Positions 1 through 8,839 of a DNA stretch of 21,452 nucleotides are shown piece by piece. The stretch lies in assembly GCA_043381765.1 (NCBI GenBank), contig JBHJMP010000518.1, positions 1 to 21,452 on the forward strand. The letters run 5' to 3'. This DNA is from Collodictyon triciliatum (Eukaryota; CRuMs). Under the pieces are notes generated by a model. It was given only the letters and a program-made list of their open reading frames with translations, was not told the DNA's origin and did not search any database. Both the position numbers and the translations under genes were made by a program. How positions within the stretch are numbered: position 1 is the first letter of the stretch; every line of letters starts with the position of its first letter.

Positions 1-106
1 TTATGTTTGTTTGTTTTATGTTTGTTTGTTTTATGTTTGTTTGTTTTATGTTTGTTTGTTTTATGTTTGTTTGTTTTATGTTTGTTTGTTTTATGTTTGT
101 TTGTTT
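1..106. repeat. Tandem 15-bp T/G-rich minisatellite
   Basis: About seven head-to-tail copies of the unit ttatgtttgtttgtt, decaying into variant copies to about position 135. The array runs off the left edge, so its full length is unknown. It reads open as a five-residue repeat (MFVCF) only because the unit length is a multiple of three. Confidence 0.95.
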
Positions 107-363
107 TACGTTTGTTTTATGTTTGGTGTTTGTTTATTGTTTTATTAATGTTATATATACTATTCATATTTTTTTGTTGATGAGAAGCCCATGTTAAGTC
201 AGCTATGAGTACACAGAAAAGGATTATTCAAAGAACCGAGCCGCTAATTCATCTCGTCTTTATTCTTGGAGCAACTTGAAAAAACTTCTTATCTTACCAA
301 CCTCAGGCCCAAGGAGGAAAAGTCTAAAAACCACTCGCTTGTCCCAGCAAGGAAGCATAGGAT

Positions 364-829
364 ATGTCAGACGATAAGCGCCTCAACTCAATCTTCGCAG
401 CTTTGGTTGCACTGCAGTCATCCAGTCAAGCATGTACAACAAGGTTTTTTATCAGATTTTTATTCAAAAAGAAAAATAAGGAAGGAGGCTTTATTATATA
501 TTTGGACTTAAAACACTCTCGTTAAAAAACATACGTACGACGACCGAGAAGGAAGAAATCACCGAGGAAAATCACAAGTTTGCTCAAGGATTCTACTCTC
601 TCTCAAATGGTTTTGCAACCAACAAACCTTCTATCTTCCTCGGTGCCATCCAAAACCAAAAATTCCAAAAATCAAGGTTTCAGCGCAAACCAATCACAAG
701 GAAACGACTTGAATAGCCAACATCTTGACAGACCTGACTCATTGCATGGCGATGGATTTGGAATACTCCCCAAACTTACATCATCTCCAAAGTATGAAAC
801 CAAGTTACTTCATCATATTTCTTGAATAG

Positions 830-905
<76 letters not shown>

Positions 906-3123
906 ATCAAGGCACAAGTTTCTCATTCATATCTGATTTCGAATTCATGTAACAAGGCAAAAGAGAAGACTCAGTAGGAGAGAGCCAAGCGCACCTGATA
1001 CCGAAAAATGTTCACCTAGCCCTCGGGCAAGACTTGAAAATCTTTCTCCTGCACCGGTATGAATATCAGTTTGAGTTCATGCAAACCCTGGATTAGTCAC
1101 GTTATATTTTTAATCATCAATTATTCAATACTGCGACATTCTTTTATTTGCTTCATTTATATTGTGATCAGAATAACCGGAGTCAGTCATATAGCTGTAA
1201 GTTATGCAATATGAAACCTTCCGCAAAAAAAAAAAAATTATGTGAAAGTAAATTATGTGAACACAGAAATGATGGTATCTCACATCACAGATATTAAAGT
1301 ATCGCTTATATCCTTGTGGATGGATGGCCATGAAGAGATTGAATGTATCGATAGTTTATTGAGGCGTTTTCGATGGCTCAAGCAGGCAATGGCACAAGTG
1401 ATTACAAATGTCATTTGGATATCAAAATCGAGAAGTGATAAGGTTCTCATTTTATAGGTCGATGAGATGTCACCAATAGAGCCTATGAGACGCAAGAATA
1501 TTACATTCTTGAAGAATTATCGCAGTGAGCTTTGCCTAGAGCTCGAAAACGTTCTCTCGCTCATCAAATACGTACGAGCAATTAGCATCGTATCTTTTTG
1601 ATCGACAAGCATCAATACTAGTGTAATTACCATAGTCAACATTTATTCTAGAAATTGTTAATCTGCTAGGATGAAGATTTACGAACACAGAAGATGTGCA
1701 CCACCCTAAACATCACCCCCTCGCCATCTCTCAGCTCCTTTCGCTTGCAATCACGAGGTTCATCAAGGAGTCCATCCAGATCAGGGGTTTGAGCTAATCA
1801 CTACTTAATCAACTGCATTCTGGGAATGACTGGGAATATAAACCAACTTTAATATATATATACATATTTGTAAATGTGTCAACCATGTTATCAAAAACGT
1901 CTTGTTATTATTTCCAACTACTATTGTATACCCCAGAGCGGCATTTGTATTCTTACCTTACGGTCACCCGAATTCTATTGCTAGTACCAAAATGGCATCG
2001 CCCGGCAAATGTCTCATCGGTCACTCTCCGGAGCCTCCGAGATTTGGGCGGATGACGCAAACCACGATGACACTGCGCCAGTAAAAGCGTCTTCTATTTA
2101 TTCTCCTATTGAAGGTTTCATCTCAAACCTATCCTATTCCATAGAACCGTGTCTATGTAAATCTGTGTGCATTAATCAGGTCAATACTTCTGCCAATTTT
2201 TTAATGCTTTTTTTTTTGGTGCAGTTAAAGTGGGCTTGGAATCAACTAAACAACCTGAGAATGTCAATTCGAAAACGCCGTGCTTCCAGAGGTATCATTC
2301 GTCATGAATCCCTCACCATCCTGGGGAGATAAAAAAAAACATTGATATTCTTTTTATTTATTGAATGCATGACATGTCGTCGATGTTCGATGAAACCCCC
2401 ACAAATGATGCATCGATAGATGTGATTTGCTGACATCAAAATCACTTCCCTCATGACTGAAGTTGTGAGAATATTGCAGGCACGTTTTCCTCCAAACCCG
2501 CATTTCTCAAAGCCGAAGTTCCGTGTGCATCGATCTGCAACATCGCAGAAGACCTTTCGGATAGATTCAAAACATTGGCCAACATCAGAGAGTACATATC
2601 ACAATACACTCTGCCCACCGAGAGACAGTCATTATGCGAATCTCTGCTCCACAGAGGCCCTTCAATACCATCGCCCAGGAGAACGAAGACAAGTGAAAGT
2701 GCTCGCGTTCGTATCATTAGAGGCCCACAGCTGCGTTCAGACGCTGGCTCGGTGATGCAACCCAAAGTTGATTCGCATAGAGGATTATGCCAGGCGAAGG
2801 CAAGGATTGTTGAGCAAATGAATAGGATGAGGCCGTGTTGTGATTCCAGCTTTGAAGAGACAACGGCATCGCCAACAGACAGGCCCACACAAGGTTTGGC
2901 GCAGTTGGAGACAGTCCTTGTTCATTTATATTCGGTGAGATTGAAACATATTCAGACCAGTAATTTTACTTGTATCGGTATACCTTTTGCACTAGTTTCT
3001 GTCAAGTCTGGCGCTCGGGAAATGAGCGTGGGGCAGTTGTATCCGTACATGACGATAGCGGATATGAACGAGTTGATTTATGAAGAGGACCAAGTTTCTT
3101 TTTTCCGCGGAGCACCAGATTAG
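364..3123 (+). CDS. Unrecognised multi-exon Ser/Arg-rich protein
   Basis: I do not recognise this protein. Best-supported exons are 1458-1571, 1670-1786, 1985-2080, 2225-2291 and 2480-3123 (stop TAG 3121-3123); their phases chain perfectly (0,0,0,1) through GT..AG introns of about 98-198 bp. An exon ending at 1397 (start 1267 or 1291) joins to 1458 in phase 0. Likely earlier exons are 364-443 (first Met, MSDDKRLNSIFAAL...), 549-791 and 957-1056, also phase-consistent with each other, but their link to the 1267/1291 exon is unresolved. The product has short helical segments (WMDGHEEIECIDSLL; LCLELENVLSLIKY; LKWAWNQLNNLRMSIRKRR) between low-complexity Ser/Pro/Arg stretches such as RGSSRSPSRSG. 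No membrane segment or catalytic motif is seen. An optional 61-bp intron (2935-2995, excellent gtgaga donor) would shift the frame and end the protein at 3025. Confidence 0.6.
832..902. repeat. Poly-T tract, 71 nt, intronic
   Basis: An uninterrupted run of T between the exon ending near 791 and the exon starting near 957 of the first gene. It lies well upstream of the acceptor at 955-956, so it is longer and further away than a normal polypyrimidine tract. Confidence 0.9.
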
Positions 3124-3471
3124 CACAGAAGAACAGAATACATCAGACAAGGCAGAAAGAAAGAAAGAAAGAAAAAAGAGGACGGATTGCCATGGCGGAG
3201 TTCTTGCAAACCACATCTCTTTTTCTTGCTCGCTCACTTTTCAATTTTATTATTTACTGTTCCCAAACATTTCATATAGTATTACCATCCTCACTCATTC
3301 TCTGGATTCCAATTTCATTTTTATTATTTTGAAAAAAGGAAGTATAAATAAAAAAAAATCTACAAAGGATATCTTTTCTGGGAAGGCAGTGTGACTTTCA
3401 GAATTCATATAAGTCGAGTGAATCAAATATACTCAAAGATACAGAACAGAAAACCGAGATTGATTTTCATC
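3124..3471. other. Convergent 3' spacer
   Basis: Between two stop codons facing each other (+ strand gene ending at 3123, - strand gene ending at 3472). It is AT-rich with a GAAA-type purine run at 3155-3180. aataaa-like strings (around 3345) could be polyadenylation signals. No coding segment, tRNA or other RNA gene was recognised. Confidence 0.7.
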
Positions 3472-5901
3472 TCACTTGTCTTTCCGTGCTATCTTTTGGG
3501 TTACTCTTTCATGCAACAAAGTCAATTCGGATTCATTCAATGAGCCCAACAATGTGAGTATCGCAGAGTAGACGGCGTTGGTCTCCATTTTTTAGAATGA
3601 AAATATTAAGAGGTTGAGAGACCAGGCAACGATTGACAAAAAGAAAACTTTTAAAAGGAAATATTCAAGCCCAAATTAAAGGAAATAAAAAGGAGCATAT
3701 ATGCGATGAGAAGAAATATACGAGGCAAATATGATTACTTGTGTGCTCGAATCCGGTGGCTTCAGGTCTGGTTCGCTCTGAGTGAGGGTAGTAATGTTTA
3801 AGAGTGAGCTTATTCGTTTCACTTTTCAAACTTTATGTTCCTTATTAGATAAATAAATTATGTTGAAAAAAATAAATCTACCCTCATTCTTCTCGAGGCA
3901 GGCTCGGATATATGGGCTGTGGCTAATGTGCCGGCCTTCTCTTCTGGAGTAAAATCCCGATCTCCTGCTTGTCGTATCACTTCTGATAGCTAACATAGGT
4001 TGAATGGTAACACAAAGAGAAAAAAAAAGGATGGTTGAGTATTTAATTAGCTTGCAAATTGTCCTCACCTTTTAGCAAATAATTATTTCTGGAAAAAAAA
4101 AAGCCAATACGTTCTTCGTCAATAAGCGACAGCCAATCAGACCAAGAGCGTGTTGTAGATAAAAGGACACATAATATAATAATCGACTCACCCGAACAGG
4201 ATTTTGAGCCTTCCACAAACGACGACCTTGCTGGTCTGGCCGCTCGTTCGGATTTTCTGAAACCTGGGAAAAATGGACACATTACGATTAATGCGGGGTT
4301 GACCATATTCGAACGGTAAAGTAAATCTGTGCGAGCTAAAGACAGAGGCTTCCATGAAAGAAACAAAAAAAAGTCCTAATGCGGTTAATATACTTTAGAG
4401 GTTTTCCTTGATTGGTCGGTTTGAGGGCTCTGAATGAAGTCAGACTAAAGAATAAAAAATATTAAATCCATTTCAGGGCTTTTTTAAAAATAATTGGCAT
4501 AATTTAAGCGATGATTCAACAAATTATGAAGAAATGCTTATATACTCTAGACACCTGCGATGGACTGTTTGCTCTTCGGGGCAGTTTTTGTTCTGAATCT
4601 TTCCCTTCATTAATTGGTATTAGCAGAAACTCATTTCGAGAAAAAGAATTGGTATATTTAATCAGTCAAGGAATTATAGATGTGCTGGTGAAAAGATAGA
4701 TGAACAGTGTAAAGCTTTACGCAGTTCATTTGCATCGGGAGAATCTTTTGGTTCGGCAACCAATATTTCCCTCAGTCTCGAGTTTCTCTCTTCTTGTGTC
4801 ACATCTGATATTTTGAATTTTGGATATAGATTAACAATCGTGAAAGAAAAAAATTATGTTGAGGAATGGATAGCGGAATCATTGAGAAAATTGGACTAAT
4901 AGTTAAATCGAAAATACAAAAGTGATTCGTTTTTTGGTTTAATTGATGTAGTTCGAAAAGACATCGGTAATGAACGATATATGTCTGGAGAGAATAATAG
5001 TACGTGAGAACACAAAAAAAAAATAAAAAAATAACGAAAGACTGAATAGAGTAAAAGGGAAATACACTATTCAGGTAAACCCGCGACCTGTATTGTCCAA
5101 CTTAATTAACTGTGGAAGCTGAGATATTATGTATGTGCGATAATTGGGATGATCTGCACACGGGTTTTCGGAGAGCCAGAGCACTTTAAGGTGTGTGCAC
5201 AAAACCAGATAGCGGACTTCGCTGATATCAGCAATCTTGTTTTTTCGTAGGTACAATTCTGAAAGCTTAGTGCAGAATCCAAAGTCTCTCAAAGTGATAA
5301 TGTTATTCATACTGGCCAAATAGAAGGAAGAGAGAAAGAAGTAAAAAGTTAGCAGGCGAGAATGGGATGAGGAGTGTGTCTTTAAAAAAAAAACACTGAA
5401 ATGGTTTTCCGTTTATGTATTTTATACATGAAATAAAGAGGAAAATCATGAAATGCAGCAAAGATTTAGTATTTGTCAACGACGTATATCAAAGAACACA
5501 ATAGTCGATATCACCGTTCGAATGACTTGCGTTAGAAATGCATGTAAAAAGAGAGAAAGGATTCACGCAATATTTTATGATTAGTTATTTTTTCTTGCAA
5601 AGCCACGAAGGTATTTAAAAATGAGGCCAATGGATAAAAAAAAAAAACCTTAAGCTGAGAACCTCCACGTTTGGGAGCCTTTTTAAAATCCTGTGTCGCA
5701 AAAATACCAATAATTCTCTTTTAAAAAAAAAATCATGGAAAAAATTAGAGAAAAAAGAAAAAAATAGGGGAAAATGCCAGGGAAGAAGGATGCTTACGAA
5801 AGGTCGTCGATCTCACAGCCCCATAAATTCAGGTTGCGCACCAGCGAAAGGTTTTCCACTCGGCACTTGTTTAAGATCTGCTTCTCGTCCAGAACCACCA
5901 T
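3472..5901 (-). CDS. CFAP410: CFAP410 (C21orf2) ciliary LRR protein
   Basis: Complete five-exon gene read right to left: 5901-5798, 5311-5088, 4263-4192, 3982-3882, 3582-3472 (stop). Exon lengths 104, 224, 72, 101 and 111 add to 612 nt, in frame throughout, giving 203 aa; human CFAP410 is 256 aa. The N-terminus (MVVLDEKQILNKC, then LVRNLNLWGCEIDDLS) and the LRR core with cap (LSELYLRKNKIADISEV, LKVLWLSENPCADHPNYR, LPQLIKLDN) match the SDS22-like LRR domain of this family. A basic disordered linker follows. The last exon (AVYSAILTLLGSLNESELTL) matches the C-terminal helical oligomerisation domain. Family knowledge: CFAP410 acts at cilia and basal bodies and, in animals, partners NEK1. The LRR-to-linker join is less certain than the rest because the linker is poorly conserved; donors at 5087 and 4191 were chosen by phase. 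Confidence 0.92.
4477..4899 (+). pseudogene. Frame-disrupted protein-like stretch in CFAP410 intron
   Basis: The largest CFAP410 intron (4264-5087) contains, on the opposite strand, consecutive protein-like open stretches. A 62-codon frame from 4511 ends at 4699 (C-terminal text SQGIIDVLVKR, then stop). In another frame an open run of over 90 codons, from about 4621 to TAA at 4897-4899, continues KIDEQCKALRSSF and ends WIAESLRKLD. The two overlap at an AAAAG run near 4691-4695, where a one-base slip would join them into a ~130-residue product. A third frame after the acceptor-like atttcag at 4469-4476 also reads sensibly. I recognise no family. It may be a nested gene with a sequencing indel, a decayed gene, or chance; open frames this long are unlikely in 30% GC intron DNA. 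Confidence 0.35.
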
Positions 5902-5930
5902 CGCCTTTGCTCAAGCTTTCCTGAAGGCCG

Positions 5931-5940
5931 TGTGATTGGT
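5931..5940 (-). promoter_or_regulatory. CCAAT-type promoter element of CFAP410
   Basis: About 35 bp upstream of the CFAP410 start codon the - strand reads CAACCAATCAC, an exact CCAAT core in its usual context (binding site of NF-Y/CBF in many eukaryotes). The same region could also serve the divergent RLP24 gene about 1 kb away. Functional assignment is inferred from motif and position only. Confidence 0.35.
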
Positions 5941-6257
5941 TGCGGCAGATGGATCGATCCCCGATGAATGCATTCAGTTTCTAATAATGGAAAATATAAT
6001 ATTGATATGCAAAATAATCCATTTAGTTTTACAAGAGGCATTATGATCTGGTATAATTAATAATAAGTATGCGCATACGAATATATTTTAATCATTATTC
6101 TGATTGGTATAATTCCCAGAAGACACGTTGAATTTCGGCTTCTTTGGAAATACTTTGTGGGCTGCTTTTGCAATATCAACCACATAAGCCTTTCTTTCTC
6201 TGCTTCGATCGATCTCCACCCAACCGATCACACCAAACAAAAAAACAGAACAAAAAA

Positions 6258-6325
6258 CAAAAACAAAAACAAAAACAAAAACAAAAACAAAAACAAAAAC
6301 AAAAACAAAAACAAAAACAAAAACA
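6258..6325. repeat. (CAAAAA)n microsatellite
   Basis: About eleven copies of the hexamer caaaaa, running directly into the assembly gap, so the true array may be much longer. The apparent KQKQ, NKNK and FVFV reading frames through it are artefacts of the repeat. Confidence 0.95.
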
Positions 6326-6810
6326 NNNNNNNNNNNNNNNNNNNNNNNNNNNNNNNNNNNNNNNNNNNNNNNNNNNNNNNNNNNNNNNNNNNNNNNNNNN
6401 NNNNNNNNNNNNNNNNNNNNNNNNNNNNNNNNNNNNNNNNNNNNNNNNNNNNNNNNNNNNNNNNNNNNNNNNNNNNNNNNNNNNNNNNNNNNNNNNNNNN
6501 NNNNNNNNNNNNNNNNNNNNNNNNNNNNNNNNNNNNNNNNNNNNNNNNNNNNNNNNNNNNNNNNNNNNNNNNNNNNNNNNNNNNNNNNNNNNNNNNNNNN
6601 NNNNNNNNNNNNNNNNNNNNNNNNNNNNNNNNNNNNNNNNNNNNNNNNNNNNNNNNNNNNNNNNNNNNNNNNNNNNNNNNNNNNNNNNNNNNNNNNNNNN
6701 NNNNNNNNNNNNNNNNNNNNNNNNNNNNNNNNNNNNNNNNNNNNNNNNNNNNNNNNNNNNNNNNNNNNNNNNNNNNNNNNNNNNNNNNNNNNNNNNNNNN
6801 NNNNNNNNNN
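6326..6810. other. Assembly gap (485 N)
   Basis: Unknown sequence between a (CAAAAA)n array and a poly-A tract. Nothing can be said about its content; the flanks suggest it was broken by low-complexity DNA. Confidence 0.99.
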
Positions 6811-6876
<66 letters not shown>

Positions 6877-6950
6877 AAAAACAAAAAACCAATAAAAACC
6901 AATAAAAACCAATAAAAACCAATAAAAACCAATAAAAACCAATAAAAAAA
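6811..6950. repeat. Poly-A (65 nt) followed by 10-bp tandem repeat
   Basis: A 65-nt A run (6811-6875) is followed by five exact copies of aataaaaacc (6891-6940) plus a partial sixth. The array ends about 30 bp before the RLP24 start codon, so it lies in the promoter or 5' UTR of that gene. Confidence 0.93.
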
Positions 6951-6978
6951 CAAAAAATATATAAAAAAACAGTGACAG

Positions 6979-7739
6979 ATGAGGCTTGAGAAGTGCTACT
7001 TCTGCTCCAGCACGATCTACCCCGGCCACGGCGTTGTCTTTGTTCGCAATGATAGCAAGGTAACTCTTTTTTTTTTAACAACTCCAAAAGAAAACAAGTA
7101 GAAAAACATTATAGCAACGCTTCCTGCTTTAATTACGGACGATCCTTCGCGGCCGATTCGTTGACGACAGACAAAGAACAAAGAACTAACAAACAAAACA
7201 GGTTTTCCGCTTCTGCCGCTCCAAATGCCACAGCAACTTCAAGATGAAGCGCAACCCCCGCAAGATCCGCTGGACAAAGGCCTTCCGCAAGCTGAGCGGC
7301 AAGGAAATGGCCACAGACACGATCTTTGACTTTGAGAGAAAGCGCAACAGACCCATCCGATATGATCGCGAGCTTGTGCAAACAACCATCCGTGCCATGA
7401 AGCGCATCTCCGAGATCAAGGAGCGCAGAGAGCGCGACTTCTACGAAAAGAGGTTATTTCTTGTTCACCTGACGATTCCTTTGTCCTCTTCCTGTTTGTT
7501 TATTTCTTTACTCGTGTGTCTTCGATCGAGAAAACTCGGCCTCAAACGAAATATGCTCTTTGCGCTTCCGTAGAATGAAGAACCGCCGCAAGACCGAGAT
7601 CGAAGCAGCCCGCAAAGAGATTCAGCAGAACATTGAGATTGTTCGGGCGCCAGCTGCTCGCAAGCTCAAGGAGAAAGCCATCAGGGCAGAGGCTGCGGCC
7701 GAAACCAACCAGGACGAAGTTCTGCAGGACAACGAATAA
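6979..7739 (+). CDS. RLP24: RLP24 / RSL24D1 60S ribosome biogenesis protein
   Basis: Three exons, 6979-7059, 7202-7452 and 7574-7739 (stop TAA), total 498 nt and 165 aa; human RSL24D1 is 163 aa. Phases 0 and 2 join cleanly through GT..AG introns of 142 and 121 bp. The N-terminal L24e zinc-finger module is intact: Cys6, Cys9, Cys32 and Cys36 in MRLEKCYFC...FCRSKCH, followed by [18 protein letters not shown]. The long basic C-terminal helix ([20 protein letters not shown]) and an acidic tail ([12 protein letters not shown]) separate it from the ribosomal protein eL24. RLP24 is an assembly factor that holds the eL24 site on nucleolar pre-60S particles and is exchanged for eL24 in the cytoplasm (Drg1 AAA-ATPase in yeast). 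Exons are far more GC-rich than the surroundings, as expected for a highly expressed housekeeping gene. Confidence 0.97.
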
Positions 7740-8839
7740 GACGAACCAGCAGACCCCTTTCGCCGCTCCTTTTTGTTCTCTTTTTTTAAAGCTTTTTCAA
7801 AGCCTTTTATCTTTTATCCTTAATCAAATATTTTCTTTCCATGTCTTCTTCCTTTTCGCTTGTTTTCGCCCATGGACACACATTCGCCCACCCGTACTCA
7901 TACAGCGCCATCAGAATGTGCAAATAACTGCAGTCCGCATTGTTTCTTCTGTTTCAGTCTCCGCAACTTTGCAAACACTTTTACAAACTCTTTCATTCAG
8001 GTGAGAAGAAAATCCTCCGCGCAGTTTCCTGTGTGCGTAGCTGTCTGGATATCCTTGCTTAGCCTCCCATTTCGGTGGCGAATGCGCGTTTCCATGTCTA
8101 CTGAGCACATGTTTTTTTTTTTTTTTTTTTTTTATCTTTAAGATTACGCGATGATGGAGAACAGCGTGTAGATTCTTGCAAACAAACAGAAGCGCGTAGT
8201 TGGTTTTTCGTTCTGCTGTATCACTTTGCTCATACATACCAAGTAAGGAATAAGTACGATGAATTAGTTACCGCAATTTTAGTACCGTATTTCCAAAGTT
8301 GGAAGCGGCGTTTGCTTTTTTTCTTTTTTTCAATTGGCCTTTCGTTCTCTAGTATGTTTTCTCGATCATAGAAGTTGCGATGTCTTTGTTGCAGCGTTCT
8401 ATAGCCTCCAAATACTGCGCTGATATTTCGTTTTACTTTCTTTTTACTTTCTTTTTACCTTCTTTTTTCTTTCTTTTTTCTTTCTTTTTACTTTTTTTAT
8501 TTTCTTTTTTCTTCCTTTTTATCTTTTCATTTTCTTTTTTTATTTGTGTTCATGCCTTGATTACTCAAACCACGGATATGTTCGTCTTCCTTCCGCCTGG
8601 CGTGTTTTCGACATAGTTTTATTCACACTTTCCTTTTATCCTTTATTTTCTTTTTTTTTTTCCCTTCAATTTAGTGTCTTTTCCAGTAGTCTTTTATGTC
8701 GGGCGTATCGGGCGGAGACTTTCTGCGACTTCTTCATTCTTTTATTATTAAAAATGGTTTGTGATTTGTTCTTGAATGCATATATAACTATCATTTGTAA
8801 ATAAAAGCGAACCAGCAGAAGTTCTTCAGAGAATGCGAA
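7740..8839. other. Spacer between RLP24 and the STK11IP-like gene
   Basis: The first ~400 bp are relatively GC-rich and presumably include the RLP24 3' UTR. 8110-8133 is a poly-T tract. 8425-8545 and 8625-8665 are T/C-rich tracts built on ctttttt. No conserved protein, tRNA or snoRNA was recognised. Open frames here are short and pyrimidine-driven (Phe/Ser-rich). The promoter of the next gene must lie in the right half. Confidence 0.6.

Larger units (their letters stand above)
5902..6978. other. Head-to-head spacer between CFAP410 and RLP24
   Basis: The shared 5' region of two divergent genes. 5902-6060 is AT-rich with the CCAAT site. 6088-6240 is noticeably GC-richer and reads open on the - strand (see findings). 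The rest is simple repeats flanking an assembly gap. Both core promoters presumably lie here; no clear TATA box was assigned. Confidence 0.6.

Noticed and set aside
3-197. MFVCF-repeat open frame at the left edge
   Set aside because: A 15-bp tandem repeat reads open by length alone; no gene context.
2451-2888. 145-codon - strand frame opposite the last exon of the first gene
   Set aside because: Shadow of the + strand exon 2480-3123, which has phase-consistent splice junctions.
4069-4088. 20-nt microexon in CFAP410
   Set aside because: Good splice signals, but it brings an in-frame TAA; joining 4192 to 3982 keeps the frame.
6258-6325. Telomeric repeat
   Set aside because: caaaaa is not a standard telomeric unit and it is flanked by genes and other simple repeats inside a gene-dense region.
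6088-7087. Long open frames across the N gap (poly-K, KQKQ, FVFV, CFCF)
   Set aside because: They are produced by unknown bases and low-complexity repeats; no splice or homology support.
6979-7739. Ribosomal protein eL24 itself
   Set aside because: The long basic C-terminal helix, acidic tail and [15 protein letters not shown] context match RLP24/RSL24D1 rather than eL24.
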